From positions 1,273,979 to 1,337,978 of the forward strand of contig NZ_RCZC01000002.1 of NCBI RefSeq assembly GCF_006439055.1: a stretch of 64,000 bases of DNA. Reading direction: 5' to 3'. This document shows, piece by piece, positions 1 to 8,941 of the stretch (position 1 is the stretch's first letter; each line of letters begins with the position of its first letter). The notes below the pieces were generated by a model. That model made no database searches and was not told where the DNA came from. It was given only the letters and a program-made list of their open reading frames with translations. The translations under genes were made by a program, and so were the position numbers. Origin of the DNA: Sphingomonas glacialis. Lineage in GTDB: Bacteria > Pseudomonadota > Alphaproteobacteria > Sphingomonadales > Sphingomonadaceae.

Positions 1-75
1 ACCCCAACCCCAACGCCGACCCCAACCCCAACGCCGACGCCGACGCCGACGCCGACCCCAACGCCGCCACCGACA
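1..75 (+). repeat. (Thr-Pro)n-coding short tandem repeat
   Basis: The first ~75 bases are tandem copies of a degenerate 6-base unit (accccn / acgccg) encoding Thr-Pro. This low-complexity tract can change length by slippage without breaking the frame when whole units are gained or lost. It continues past the left edge of the window. Confidence 0.7.
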
Positions 76-300
76 CCACCACGCGTGCCGCCGATCCTGC
101 CACCGTCACCGCCTTGGTTCCCGCCGACGTCCAACACGCCGCCACCGGTCATCGTCCCGCCACCGCCGGGGGTCAGGATGCCACCGCCCGTCGTCGAAAC
201 GCCGCCGCCGGTCGTCGAAGTCCCGCCACCGCCGCCTGTCGTTACCCCGCCGCCGCCACCACCGCCCGTGAAGCGGATCCCAAAGCAGGATCGTTTCTAA
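1..300 (+). CDS. C-terminal end of a Pro/Thr-rich protein (partial)
   Basis: The frame is open from the first base and stops with TAA at 298-300, so the gene starts before the window. The visible 99 residues are almost all Thr-Pro repeats followed by Pro/Val runs, and end in a short basic tail (VKRIPKQDRF). Such a tail suggests a periplasmic or envelope-spanning linker, but nothing identifies the protein family. An L,D-transpeptidase-like gene starts 4 bp downstream, so the two are probably co-transcribed. Function unknown. Confidence 0.6.
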   Translation, partial: TPTPTPTPTPTPTPTPTPTPTPPPTPPRVPPILPPSPPWFPPTSNTPPPVIVPPPPGVRMPPPVVETPPPVVEVPPPPPVVTPPPPPPPVKRIPKQDRF

Positions 301-304
301 GGCC

Positions 305-1123
305 ATGCCGCGGACGCACATCTTCGAGAAAGTCCGGGTCGCAGCCCGGCAGGCCGGCCTGGTGCTGGCGATCGCAGCATGGATCCCAGGGGTAGCTGCA
401 AGCGCGGCCCCTGGGACGGCCGATGGCGAGAGGCTTCAGAGCGTCGCGCCAAACGCTCAGGCGTCCTCGCCGAACCAGGCCTCGGCCGCGCTTGCTCCCC
501 TGCAGGCGAACTTCCTCAGCGAGCGTCCCTCCCCAGAGGCACGGCGCGTGGCGGACTGGGCGGTTGGATCGCGCGACGCTGGCGGCCTGCCGTTCGTGGT
601 CATCGACAAGGTCAGCGCGCGGGTATTCGTCTTCGAAGCAAGCGGCGTCCTGCGCGGCGCGAGCACGGCGCTGTTCGGCCTTGCCCGCGGCGACGATAGC
701 GTGCCCGGCATCGGCTCGCGCAAGCTGTCGACGATTCGCCCGGAAGAACGCACCACACCCGCGGGCCGCTTCGTGGCCGAACTGGGGCGGGACTTCCACC
801 AGGACATTCTGTGGATCGACTATGACGCCGCGCTTTCGCTGCACCGCGTCGTCACCGGCAATCCGGGCGATCGCCGGCAGGCGCGCCTGTTGAGCCCTTT
901 AGCCGCCGAAAAGCGCATCTCCTATGGCTGCATCAACGTGCCGGCGGCGTTTTACGATGGCGTCGTGCTCGGAGCCTTCACCGGAACCAACGGGATCGTC
1001 TACATCCTGCCCGAACAGCATGCGCTGGAAGACGTCTTTCGCCCGCTCCGGACGTGGCCCTCCCCACCTGCACCCGCCCCACCTGCGCCCGCCCCGCCTG
1101 CCCTCGCTCCAGGACCGCGCTGA
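305..1123 (+). CDS. L,D-transpeptidase-like (YkuD-type) exported protein
   Basis: The protein has 272 aa with an N-terminal signal peptide (hydrophobic stretch about residues 15-35, Ala-x-Ala site). The C-terminal half carries a YkuD-like motif, ISYGCINV, with the presumed catalytic Cys209; family members usually have S/T-x-GC-x-R/N here. YkuD enzymes make or edit peptidoglycan cross-links or attach proteins to peptidoglycan in the periplasm. The last ~25 residues are a Pro/Ala tail. The gene follows the Pro/Thr-rich gene by 4 bp and is followed 2 bp later by the cupin-like gene. The domain is diverged, so substrate and activity are inferred. Confidence 0.7.
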   Translation: MPRTHIFEKVRVAARQAGLVLAIAAWIPGVAASAAPGTADGERLQSVAPNAQASSPNQASAALAPLQANFLSERPSPEARRVADWAVGSRDAGGLPFVVIDKVSARVFVFEASGVLRGASTALFGLARGDDSVPGIGSRKLSTIRPEERTTPAGRFVAELGRDFHQDILWIDYDAALSLHRVVTGNPGDRRQARLLSPLAAEKRISYGCINVPAAFYDGVVLGAFTGTNGIVYILPEQHALEDVFRPLRTWPSPPAPAPPAPAPPALAPGPR

Positions 1124-1125
1124 CC

Positions 1126-2808
1126 ATGGAACTGACCGCATATCTGCATCCCGGATGGGCGCCGCTGGTCCGCCCCGCCCCTGCCACGCGCGCGTGGATG
1201 GACAGGACGCCGGAAAGCTTCGCCTATCGCTGCCTGCCGCTCAACATCGCCAATGCGCATGGCTGGGAAGTGCTGAGCCCGTGCGGCTTCACCGCCATCT
1301 GGGACGGCGGAACCGAGCCATCCGCCGTGACGATCGCGCTCGATGAGGGTACCGATCCAGCGCGCGCGCCGGTCTCGCTGTTCGGCCAGGGCATCGTCAC
1401 CTTTCATATCGAGGCGATCTTCCGCACGCCGCCGGGATGGAACCTGTGGATCGGCGGGTCGCCCAACCGCGCCAAGGATGCGATCGCACCGCTGACCGGC
1501 ATCATCGAGACCGACTGGTCGCCCTTCACCTTCACCATGAACTGGCGCTTCACCCGCCCGGGCACGCCGATCCGGTTCGAGCCGCTCGAGCCGTTCTGTT
1601 TCCTGTTCCCGGTGCAACGCACCGCGATCGAGGCTTTCGAACCCGCATTCGCGCCGCTCGACGCCGATCCCGCCACCGCCGCCCGCTTCCAGGCGTGGAG
1701 CGCGGCCCGCGACGCGTTTCACGGGCAGCTGCAGCGCGACCCGCCGAAGGCGCCCGCCGACCGCTGGCAGAAGCATTATTACCGCGGTGAAGATGTCGCC
1801 GGCGAAAAGCTGGTGACCGATCACCGCACCAAGCTGAAACTGCGCGCGTTCGATCGGAGCACGGCGGCGCATGTCCCGATTGCCCCGATGGACGATCCGG
1901 CGATACCGGCCGCGACCCCACCCGAAATCGTACCCATGCCCGCCGCATCCGTCGCGACGCACGTCGTCGAAATCCAACGCGCGCTCGACAAGCGCGAATG
2001 GCTGCTCGAGGCGCTCGAACGCCAGCGCGCGCTGGCGCCCGGCGGCGGTGCGATCGAACGGCGCAGCGGCATGGGCACCGACGAGTTCCTGAAGGACTAT
2101 TACGCCCCTGCCCGGCCGGTCATCCTCGGCGGCGCGATGGACGATTGGCCAGCGCTGAAACGCTGGTCGCCGGCCTATCTCAAGGCGCTGATCGGCGCGG
2201 CCCCCGTCGAATATCAGGGCGGGCGGAGCGAAAACGCGCGGTTCGAGCTCGACAAGGATCGCCACCGCCGCACCGCGCCGTTCGAGGCCTTTATCGACAC
2301 GATCACCGGTGCGGGTGCGGGCAACGACGCGTATCTGACCGCCTATAATTCGGACCGTAACCAGCAGGCGCTGGCGCCGATGATCGCGGACATGGGCTTT
2401 CTCGATGCGTTCCTGACGCGCGATGCCGCGATGCCCAACGGCATGCCGTGGATCGGCCCGGCCGGCACCGTCACGTCGCTGCACCACGATCTGACCAACA
2501 ATTTCATCGCGCAGATCGTCGGCCGCAAGCGCCTGACGCTCGTTCCGGCGGCGCAGGTCGGGCGTCTCTACAATGCCCAGCACGTGTTCAGCCAGATCGC
2601 CGATCTCGACGATCCCGACCTGGACATGGCGCGCTATCCCGCGCTCGCCGACGCGACCCAATATGACGTGATCCTCGAACCCGGCGAGATTCTGTTCGTG
2701 CCGCTGGGATGGTGGCACCAGGTCAAGGCGCTGGATTTCAGCGTAACGCTGACCTTCACCAACTTCCGCTGGGCCAACGACGCGTATGCCTCCTATCCCG
2801 CTGGGTGA
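1126..2808 (+). CDS. DUF6065-like / cupin_8 (JmjC-like) oxygenase-type protein
   Basis: The ATG at 1126 (MELTAYLHPGW) lies 2 bp after the previous stop and was preferred over an upstream in-frame start that would overlap the transpeptidase gene. The protein has 560 aa. Residues ~1-210 resemble the DUF6065 type, with a GWxVLSPxGF-like segment. The C-terminal ~270 residues form a cupin_8/JmjC-like fold with an HxD...H iron triad visible as H453, D455 (in LHHD) and H531 (in GWWHQ). The family uses Fe(II) and 2-oxoglutarate to hydroxylate proteins or small molecules. The substrate is unknown. Joining the two domains in one chain is notable. Confidence 0.72.
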   Translation: MELTAYLHPGWAPLVRPAPATRAWMDRTPESFAYRCLPLNIANAHGWEVLSPCGFTAIWDGGTEPSAVTIALDEGTDPARAPVSLFGQGIVTFHIEAIFRTPPGWNLWIGGSPNRAKDAIAPLTGIIETDWSPFTFTMNWRFTRPGTPIRFEPLEPFCFLFPVQRTAIEAFEPAFAPLDADPATAARFQAWSAARDAFHGQLQRDPPKAPADRWQKHYYRGEDVAGEKLVTDHRTKLKLRAFDRSTAAHVPIAPMDDPAIPAATPPEIVPMPAASVATHVVEIQRALDKREWLLEALERQRALAPGGGAIERRSGMGTDEFLKDYYAPARPVILGGAMDDWPALKRWSPAYLKALIGAAPVEYQGGRSENARFELDKDRHRRTAPFEAFIDTITGAGAGNDAYLTAYNSDRNQQALAPMIADMGFLDAFLTRDAAMPNGMPWIGPAGTVTSLHHDLTNNFIAQIVGRKRLTLVPAAQVGRLYNAQHVFSQIADLDDPDLDMARYPALADATQYDVILEPGEILFVPLGWWHQVKALDFSVTLTFTNFRWANDAYASYPAG

Positions 2809-3124
2809 GGCAGTGGCCGATGCGGACAGGTCACGTTCCGGTGAAATTCGCACAGCACGACAGGCGCAAAAGTCATGACCTGCACGCGTTGGAATTCGCA
2901 AATCGAAATAGCTTGCACGTACTTCTAGGTAGATGCCGAATCTTGTGACCGGTTAAGGTCAGGTTCAGAAGCGACGCAACGGATAATGTCTTGAATATTT
3001 CATGATCCGTTGTTCACGGACCCATCATTCCAGAATTCTAGTCTCCCATATTCACGCTTCCGTCGCACGAGATAGGTAGAATGATATCGGAAATCGGATC
3101 TTGGTCTGAGGCAGGAGCTTCATA
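2809..3124. other. 316-bp intergenic region upstream of the pilus operon
   Basis: No convincing gene lies here. The stretch is clearly more A/T-rich than its surroundings, particularly from about 2930 to 3075, as expected for the promoter region of the SCPU operon. An AGGAG ribosome-binding site ends 7 bases before the ATG at 3125. I could not place a -35/-10 pair with confidence. Confidence 0.5.
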
Positions 3125-3676
3125 ATGACCCAATTTCGAGATGTTTCCGCCAGCTGGGTTCCAGCCCTGGCGCATGGTTCCGGGCGGCGCCGCGTCGTGC
3201 GGTCGGCGCTGTTTGGACTGAGCTTGGCCGGCATGGCCATCGCCTCGTCCGCATCCGCCGCGACCGTCACGACGACCGTCGCCGTCACCGCGACGGTCCA
3301 GGCGACGTGCCTCGTCTCGGCGACAAGTCTCGCGTTCGGGACCTATGCCGGCGTGCAGGTCGATGCGACATCGACGGTGTCGGTCACCTGCACCAACACC
3401 ACCCCTTATAATGTCGGGCTCGATGCGGGCTTGGCGACATCTGCCACGGTAACGACACGCAGCCTGACCGGCCCGGCGGCGGCGGTGCTGAGCTATTCGC
3501 TCTTCTCGGACACGGCGCGCACGGTCAATTGGGGCAGCACCGTCAGCACCGATACGCTCGCCGGCGTCGGCTCCGGCGCGGCACAGGCGCTCACGGTCTA
3601 TGGCCGAATCCCCGCCAGCCAGTTCGTCACGCCTGGGGCGTACACCGACACGATCACCGCGACCGTGACCTTTTGA
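3125..3676 (+). CDS. Spore coat U (SCPU) domain pilus subunit
   Basis: The 183-aa protein has a long positively charged N-region and a signal peptide ending near residue 47 (SSASA/ATV). One SCPU domain follows, with the typical paired cysteines (QATCLVSA, SVTCTNT), the NVGLDAG core and a C-terminal beta strand ending TITATVTF. Despite the name these are not spore proteins in Gram-negatives. They are subunits of archaic chaperone-usher pili (Csu type) that polymerise by donor-strand exchange in the periplasm. It is the first gene of the pilus operon, preceded by AGGAG, and is probably the major shaft subunit. Confidence 0.88.
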   Translation: MTQFRDVSASWVPALAHGSGRRRVVRSALFGLSLAGMAIASSASAATVTTTVAVTATVQATCLVSATSLAFGTYAGVQVDATSTVSVTCTNTTPYNVGLDAGLATSATVTTRSLTGPAAAVLSYSLFSDTARTVNWGSTVSTDTLAGVGSGAAQALTVYGRIPASQFVTPGAYTDTITATVTF

Positions 3677-3692
3677 CATGGAGATTTCTGCG

Positions 3693-4430
3693 ATGACCCG
3701 TCCGTCGATCCTGCGCGGTGGCGTTGCCACCGGCGCGCTTGCCGCAGCCTTGCTGTGCCTTTCCCCCGCCGCGCAGGCGCAGTCGCTCGCGGTCAACCCG
3801 ATCAACGTGCTGATGGCGCCCGGCCAGATGGCCACGCTGCTGACCGTGATCAACCAGGGCCAGGCCGAAACCGCTGTGCAGATCCGCGCCTTTGTCTGGA
3901 GCCAGAAGGATGGGATCGACGTGCTCACGCCCTCCGACGACGTCGTCGCCAGCCCGCCGCTGACGCGAATCGTCCCGGGCGGTACGCAGATCGTCCGGCT
4001 CGTGCTGCGCAAGCCCGTCATCGGCCGTGAGGCGACGTACCGTATCCTGCTCGACCAGATCCCGGCCGCGGCCGAGGCGGGCGTCGTGCGGGTCGCACTG
4101 CGGATGTCGCTTCCGGTGTTCGCCCAGCCGACGACGCGCGTCGCTCCGAAGGTTTCGTTCCATATCGAGCGCGATGCCACGGGTAGCTATCTCGTCGCGC
4201 TCAACGATGGGGCGCACCATGATGCCATTCGCGATCTGACCCTGTCGACGGCGAACGGGACCGCGTTGAAACTGGAAGATGCCCAGCTTCCCTACATCTT
4301 AGCAGGCGCGACGCGGCGGTGGCACATCGCTCCCGACGCGGCGCTTGCGAGTGCCACGGGTCCCTTCATGCTGACCGCATCGACCGAGACCGGCGTTCTC
4401 AAGCGGCTGCCGGTCGCGTTTCGACCTTAA
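3693..4430 (+). CDS. Fimbrial periplasmic chaperone (PapD/CsuC-like)
   Basis: The 245-aa protein has a signal peptide (cleavage near AQAQS) followed by an Ig-like PapD N-domain. Visible features include the subunit-binding strand, a conserved Arg-rich 'QIVRLVLRK' segment and the 'TYRILLDQIP' strand typical of archaic chaperones. It would hold SCPU subunits in the periplasm and deliver them to the usher. The ATG at 3693 was chosen because GGAG lies 9 bases upstream; an ATG at 3678 (+5 residues) is possible. It lies 16 bp after the SCPU gene and 3 bp before the usher. Confidence 0.88.
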   Translation: MTRPSILRGGVATGALAAALLCLSPAAQAQSLAVNPINVLMAPGQMATLLTVINQGQAETAVQIRAFVWSQKDGIDVLTPSDDVVASPPLTRIVPGGTQIVRLVLRKPVIGREATYRILLDQIPAAAEAGVVRVALRMSLPVFAQPTTRVAPKVSFHIERDATGSYLVALNDGAHHDAIRDLTLSTANGTALKLEDAQLPYILAGATRRWHIAPDAALASATGPFMLTASTETGVLKRLPVAFRP

Positions 4431-4433
4431 GCG

Positions 4434-6832
4434 ATGGCCGGGACGTGGTTATTGCTGTGGGGATCCATGGCGCTGACCACGCCCGGTCAGGACGTGGCGG
4501 CAACGTCGCAAGTATCGGTGCCGACGCCGACACCCGCCAGGCAGACGCTGATGCTCGACGTCTCGATCAACGGCTATCCGACCGACAAGATCGGCGCGTC
4601 CTCGAAGGCGGAGTCCTGCGCGCGCGCCGCGCGGAGTGGCTCGACCTCGGCGTCAAGGCGCCCAGCTCAGCCACGGCGGGGGCGGATGACCTGCTGGGTC
4701 TTGCCGATCTGCCGGGCATCACCTGGGTCCTCGACGCAGCGCGTCAAAGCTTGTCGATCACAGCCGCAATAGCCCGACTGGTGCCCACCGTGCTGACAGA
4801 GCCCGCAACCAAAGACGATGTTCTCTCGCCTAGCAGTACCGGATTCACGCTCAACTACGATCTTGACGCGACCGCGGTCGGGACCGCCAGGCTGGCCAAC
4901 GGACTGTTCGAAGCACGGCTGTTCTCGCCTTGGGGGCGCGTCAGCTCCGGCCTGCTCGCCCGCATCGTCCGCGGCGGCGGCACCCGACACCAAACCTCGG
5001 CGATCCGGCTCGACACGGTATATAGTTATTCGGATCGCGCCACCCTGCGACGCTACCGCATCGGCGATTTCATCACCGGCGCGCTGAGCTGGACCCGCCC
5101 GGTCCGGATGGGCGGTGCGCAGATTACCGCGGATTTCTCGACCCGGCCCGACCTGATCACCTTTCCGCTGCCCTCGCTTAGCGGGAGTGTCGCGGTCCCC
5201 TCGACGGTCGACATTCTCGAGAATGGCAGCCGGCTGTTCTCGCGCGAGGTCGCCGCCGGACCGTTCGAGGTGCCGCAACTCCCCGTCATCACCGGCGCGG
5301 GGACGCTTTCGATCACGGTTCGCGACGCGCTTGGCCGCCAGGTGACGGTGACGCAGCCGTTCTACGCCAGCGCGACCTTGCTCGCGCCGGGGCTGCAGAC
5401 CTTCTCGCTACAGGCCGGCGCGGTCCGCAGGAATTGGGGAGTCAAAAGCAATGACTATGCCGGCCTCGCCACCAGCGGGACGTGGCGCCGCGGCCTGTCC
5501 GCGATGGCGACTGTCGAGGCAAGCATCGAGGCAACGCGCGGCGCCGCGATGGGCGGTGCCGGGCTAGTGCTAAATCTTGCCCAGATCGCGATCCTGAACA
5601 TCGTGGGTGCCGCCAGCACCGGCGGCACGGGCACGGGTACGAAGGTCACGGCGGGGCTCCAGCGCGTCGGGCGGGTGTTCAGCTTCGCCGCATCGGCGAC
5701 GCTCGTCAGCCGCGGCTTCCGCGATGTCGCGGCGGTAACCGGTGATCCTGTCGCCCGGCTGCAGGTCAATACCAGCACCGGGCTAACCTTGGGTCGGCTG
5801 GGATCGCTGGGGGTCGCCTTTGTCGCCGTCAACCGCGATGCCTATGTCAGCCGCGATCAGACGTGCCCAGCGAGCACGCTCGGGTCCGACTGCAGCAGCT
5901 ACGGCTTGCCCGCCCAACGGACGCGGACGGTGTCTGCCAGTTATTCGGTGCAGCTGGGGCGGATCGCGCTGTACGCGACCGCCTATGGCGACCTGCGCGA
6001 TCGTCGTACCCGCGGCGTGATCGCGGGGCTGACGCTGCCGCTCGGCCAGCGTAGCACCGCCAGCGTCAGCGCGGGCGCGGGCGGCGGGGATCGCTATGGG
6101 CAATTCGACCTTTCGCGCTCGCCCAGCACCATCGGCGACTGGGGCTATCGCGCCTATGTATCGGTCGGCAGTGCGCCGCATCAGTTCGGGCAGCTGCAAT
6201 ATAAGGCGCCATGGGCCTTGCTGACCGCGGGTGCCGATCACATCGCCGGGCAGACCTCGCTGCGCGGCGCGCTCCGTGGCTCGCTTTCGCTGGTCGATGG
6301 TGGCGTGTTCGCGGCCAATGCGATCGACGACAGCTTTGCAGTGGTCGACACCGACGGCTTGCCCAACATCCGCGTGTTCCACGAAAATCGCGCCGTCGGT
6401 CGCACAAACGCGCATGGCCTGTTGTTGGTCCCAGAACTGCGCGCGTTCGACCTCAACCATATCGGCATCGAAGCGACCGATATTCCGCCCGATATCGCGA
6501 TCGAAACCGATGCGCGGGCGGTCCGTCCGCCGGATCATGCTGGCGTGATCGTCAAATTTCCCGCGCGGATCAGCTCGGGTGCATTGCTGATCCTGGTCGA
6601 CGCGGCAGGCGTGGCGATCCCGGTCGGCAGCACCGCGACCCTGCGGCAAACCGGCGTGATCGCCCCGGTCGGCTACGATGGCCAAAGCTATCTCACCGGG
6701 CTTCAGGCGCACAACGTGATCGACGTCGGATTGGCCAATGGATCGACCTGCTCGCTCGCGTTCGCGTATCACGCGACAGCCGGCGAGCTCCCGACGATCG
6801 GTCCGATTTCCTGCACGGGGCCAGCAAAGTGA
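4434..6832 (+). pseudogene. Outer-membrane fimbrial usher, disrupted by a -1 frameshift
   Basis: The usher start (MAGTWLLLWG...) at 4434 lies 3 bp after the chaperone stop and encodes a signal peptide and the N-domain strand LMLDVSINGYPTDKIGA. At about 4597 the frame breaks. The continuation VLEGGVLRARRAEWLDLGVK and all of the beta-barrel, plug and C-terminal domains are in the frame that starts at 4598. One missing base (for example a G in GCG(G)TC) would restore a normal usher of about 800 residues. Ushers are the outer-membrane pores that assemble pili. There is no slippery heptamer at the site, so this is either a recent inactivating mutation, phase variation, or a sequence error. The rest of the gene is intact and ends overlapping the next start. 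Confidence 0.8.
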
Positions 6833-7686
6833 AGTGGCTTCGAACGCTTGCCGCGCTGATCATCCTGGCATCGCTTTCAGGGACTGCCGGTGCGGCATGC
6901 ACGATCTCGGTAGTTTCGGCCAATTTCGGTTCTTATTCCGGTAGCGCGCTCGATCCCGGCGCGGTGCCGGTCACGATCAGTTGCGCTTCGGGCGAAGCGT
7001 ACGATGTGGGGTTGAGCGCCGGCATGGGACAGGGCGCGACGGTCAGCAGCAGGAAACTGACCGGCCCGGGCGGCGCCGTCCTGGCCTATACCCTGTTCCA
7101 GGATCCCGGGCGGTCGATCGTATGGGGGAACACCAGCGGGACCAATTCGGAAACGGGCACCGGGACGGACTCGGAGCAGATTCTCAACATGTACCCCAGA
7201 TTGGCCGCGGGCCAGTTCATCGCGCCCGGGACCTATACCGACACGGTAACCGCGCGCGTTTCGAGCAGTTCGACCGAGACGACCACTTTCACCATCACCG
7301 CGATCGTCCAGGCGGCATGCACCGTCGAGTCGCAAAGCCTGAGTTTTGGAGGCTATGCGGGCCTGGAGACAGATGGCGTCGCCGTAGTGACGGTCACCTG
7401 TACCAACACGACGACATACAATCTCGGGCTGAGCGTCGGCGACGGGAACGGCGCCACGATCACGACCCGCAGAATGACCGGACCATCGTCCGCGACACTC
7501 GATTACCAACTGTTCCAGGATAGCGGCAGGACCACCAATTGGGGCGATACGGTGGGCGCCGATACCATGGCCGGCACCGGCACGGGGAGTGCGCAGAGTC
7601 TCTCCATCTCGGGCCGCATCCCAAGCGCCCAATGGGTGCGCCCCGGTTCCTATAGCGACGTCGTCATCGCGACCGTCAGCTACTGA
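6829..7686 (+). CDS. Two-domain SCPU protein, probable pilus tip adhesin
   Basis: The GTG start at 6829 overlaps the usher TGA (GTGA), giving 285 aa. A signal peptide (AALIILASLSGTAGA) is followed by two SCPU-like domains: residues ~24-155 (CTISVVSANFG, TISCASGEAYDVGL) and ~160-285 (CTVESQSLSFGGYAG, TVTCTNTTTYNLGL). The second is close in sequence to the subunit at 3125. In Csu-type pili the last gene encodes a two-domain tip adhesin whose C-terminal half is a pilin-like domain. By position and architecture this protein fits that role, which is inference. Its expression depends on translation through the usher gene. Confidence 0.82.
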   Translation: MKWLRTLAALIILASLSGTAGAACTISVVSANFGSYSGSALDPGAVPVTISCASGEAYDVGLSAGMGQGATVSSRKLTGPGGAVLAYTLFQDPGRSIVWGNTSGTNSETGTGTDSEQILNMYPRLAAGQFIAPGTYTDTVTARVSSSSTETTTFTITAIVQAACTVESQSLSFGGYAGLETDGVAVVTVTCTNTTTYNLGLSVGDGNGATITTRRMTGPSSATLDYQLFQDSGRTTNWGDTVGADTMAGTGTGSAQSLSISGRIPSAQWVRPGSYSDVVIATVSY

Positions 7687-7826
7687 CTCGAGCGGGCGCC
7701 GTCGGGTCGCTGGTCGCGGCCGGCACGGTGTCCGGGCGATCGCGCGCGCGCCGCAACCGCGCCGCCGGGCAGCATGCGAATATCCCGCCTACGTCTGTCC
7801 CGACCTGGGTTCGACGCGCCCCCAAC

Positions 7827-7852
7827 AAAAAAGGCGGCCCCGAAGGACCGCC
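7827..7852 (-). terminator. Rho-independent terminator of the tonB-exb operon
   Basis: Read on the minus strand: an 8-bp G/C stem (GGCGGTCC / GGGCCGCC with one G-U pair) closed by a UUCG tetraloop, then six T. It lies 31 bp beyond the exbD stop. The same site gives only a weak signal for the plus-strand pilus operon, because the A-run is on the wrong side. Confidence 0.9.
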
Positions 7853-7883
7853 CTGATTGCGTTCAAACCGCACGGCAAGCGAC

Positions 7884-8312
7884 TTAGAAGTCGTTGCGAT
7901 ACTGTTCGTTGCCGATGAAGCCGAGCTTCGAAACGTTCGACCGCTTGATGATCGCGAGGATCTGGTCGACCTTTTCGTAGCGTGCCGCCGGGTCGGGCTG
8001 GAAGTGCAGCTCGGGCTCGGGGTTCAGCTGCGTCGTCTGCGTCAGATACTGCTGCAGCGTCGCCGGATCGGTCGCCGCACCGTTCCACAGCACGACGCCG
8101 TCGGGCTGGATCACGATCTTGTTCTTTTGCGGATCGATCAAGGGCTTGTTCTGGTTCGGGTCGTTGATCGGAAGATCAACCTTCACCGCGTGCGTCTGGA
8201 TCGGGATGGTGATGATGAACATGATGAGGAGAACGAGCATGACGTCGATCAACGGCGTCGTGTTCATGTCCATCATCGGCTGGTCGTCACCACGGCCTGC
8301 GCTCATTGCCAT
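7884..8312 (-). CDS. exbD: Biopolymer transport protein ExbD/TolR family (second copy)
   Basis: The 142-aa protein has a short cytoplasmic N-terminus, one membrane helix (VMLVLLIMFIITIPI) preceded by the hallmark MNTTPLIDVMLVLL with the proton-path Asp, and a periplasmic domain. ATG at 8312 (MAMSAGRGDD) was chosen because GGGAG sits 8-9 bases upstream; a longer in-frame start at 8333 lacks this. ExbD works with ExbB and TonB to turn proton motive force into outer-membrane transport. It is the last gene of tonB-exbB-exbD-exbD, followed by a terminator. It differs clearly from the exbD copy next to it. Confidence 0.92.
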   Translation of the reverse strand: MAMSAGRGDDQPMMDMNTTPLIDVMLVLLIMFIITIPIQTHAVKVDLPINDPNQNKPLIDPQKNKIVIQPDGVVLWNGAATDPATLQQYLTQTTQLNPEPELHFQPDPAARYEKVDQILAIIKRSNVSKLGFIGNEQYRNDF

Positions 8313-8366
8313 GTCAAATACTCCCTGCGGCAAAGCCGCCAGTCACTAAGGCTGCTACCGCAGCGA

Positions 8367-8849
8367 TCACGAAGACGGGCCGCCCGTGGGAGGGGGTTCC
8401 GAAATGAAGCCGACCTTGGCGAACCCTGCCGACTGCATCGTGTAGATCGCACCGCCAATGCAGCGATACGGGGTCTCGACGTCGCCGCGGATATGCGCTT
8501 CGGGAAGGTCCTCGGTCGTCAAGTTCGCGGCGCCGCCGGCCTTGTCGACGATTTCCTTGAGCTTGTCGGTCGCACGCTTGAGCAGTTCCTCATGCGTCAC
8601 CGGAGTCTGACCCCAGAACACCGCGCAGCTGCCGTCGGGCTTGCGCGTGATCGAGAGCGACACGTTCTCGGGCTTTGTCACGGTCGGATCGTAGCGCACG
8701 TCCGGGAGCTTCAGCTTGACGGTCTGCACGATCGCCGGGATCGTGATGAGGAAGATGATGAGCAACACCAGCATGACGTCGACGAGCGGCGTCGTATTGA
8801 TGTCGGACATCGGGGCGTCATCGCCGCCGCCACCTGTACTAATCGCCAT
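8367..8849 (-). CDS. exbD: Biopolymer transport protein ExbD/TolR family (first copy)
   Basis: The 160-aa protein has the ExbD signature SDINTTPLVDVMLVLLIIF, with the conserved Asp in the single membrane helix, followed by a periplasmic domain containing two Cys (GSCAVFWG, PYRCIGGA). It sits 54 bp upstream of the second exbD and 92 bp downstream of exbB, all on one strand. Two unlike exbD genes after one exbB are common in sphingomonads and xanthomonads, where the second copy can be needed for particular substrates. That role here is inference. Confidence 0.92.
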   Translation of the reverse strand: MAISTGGGGDDAPMSDINTTPLVDVMLVLLIIFLITIPAIVQTVKLKLPDVRYDPTVTKPENVSLSITRKPDGSCAVFWGQTPVTHEELLKRATDKLKEIVDKAGGAANLTTEDLPEAHIRGDVETPYRCIGGAIYTMQSAGFAKVGFISEPPPTGGPSS

Positions 8850-8941
8850 GAAAGGCCATCCTATTCGTATCGGTCAGGCCGCCCGACATACCGGGCGGCG
8901 AAGGAAGCGGGGCCGCCGACCGGCGGCCCCGTTCGGTACTC

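Noticed and set aside
3125-7686. Sporulation genes (spore coat U, stage II sporulation M)
   Set aside because: The SCPU proteins come with chaperone and usher genes and are pilus subunits; the family name is historical. The SpoIIM-like gene at 29.3 kb is likewise in a MoxR operon.
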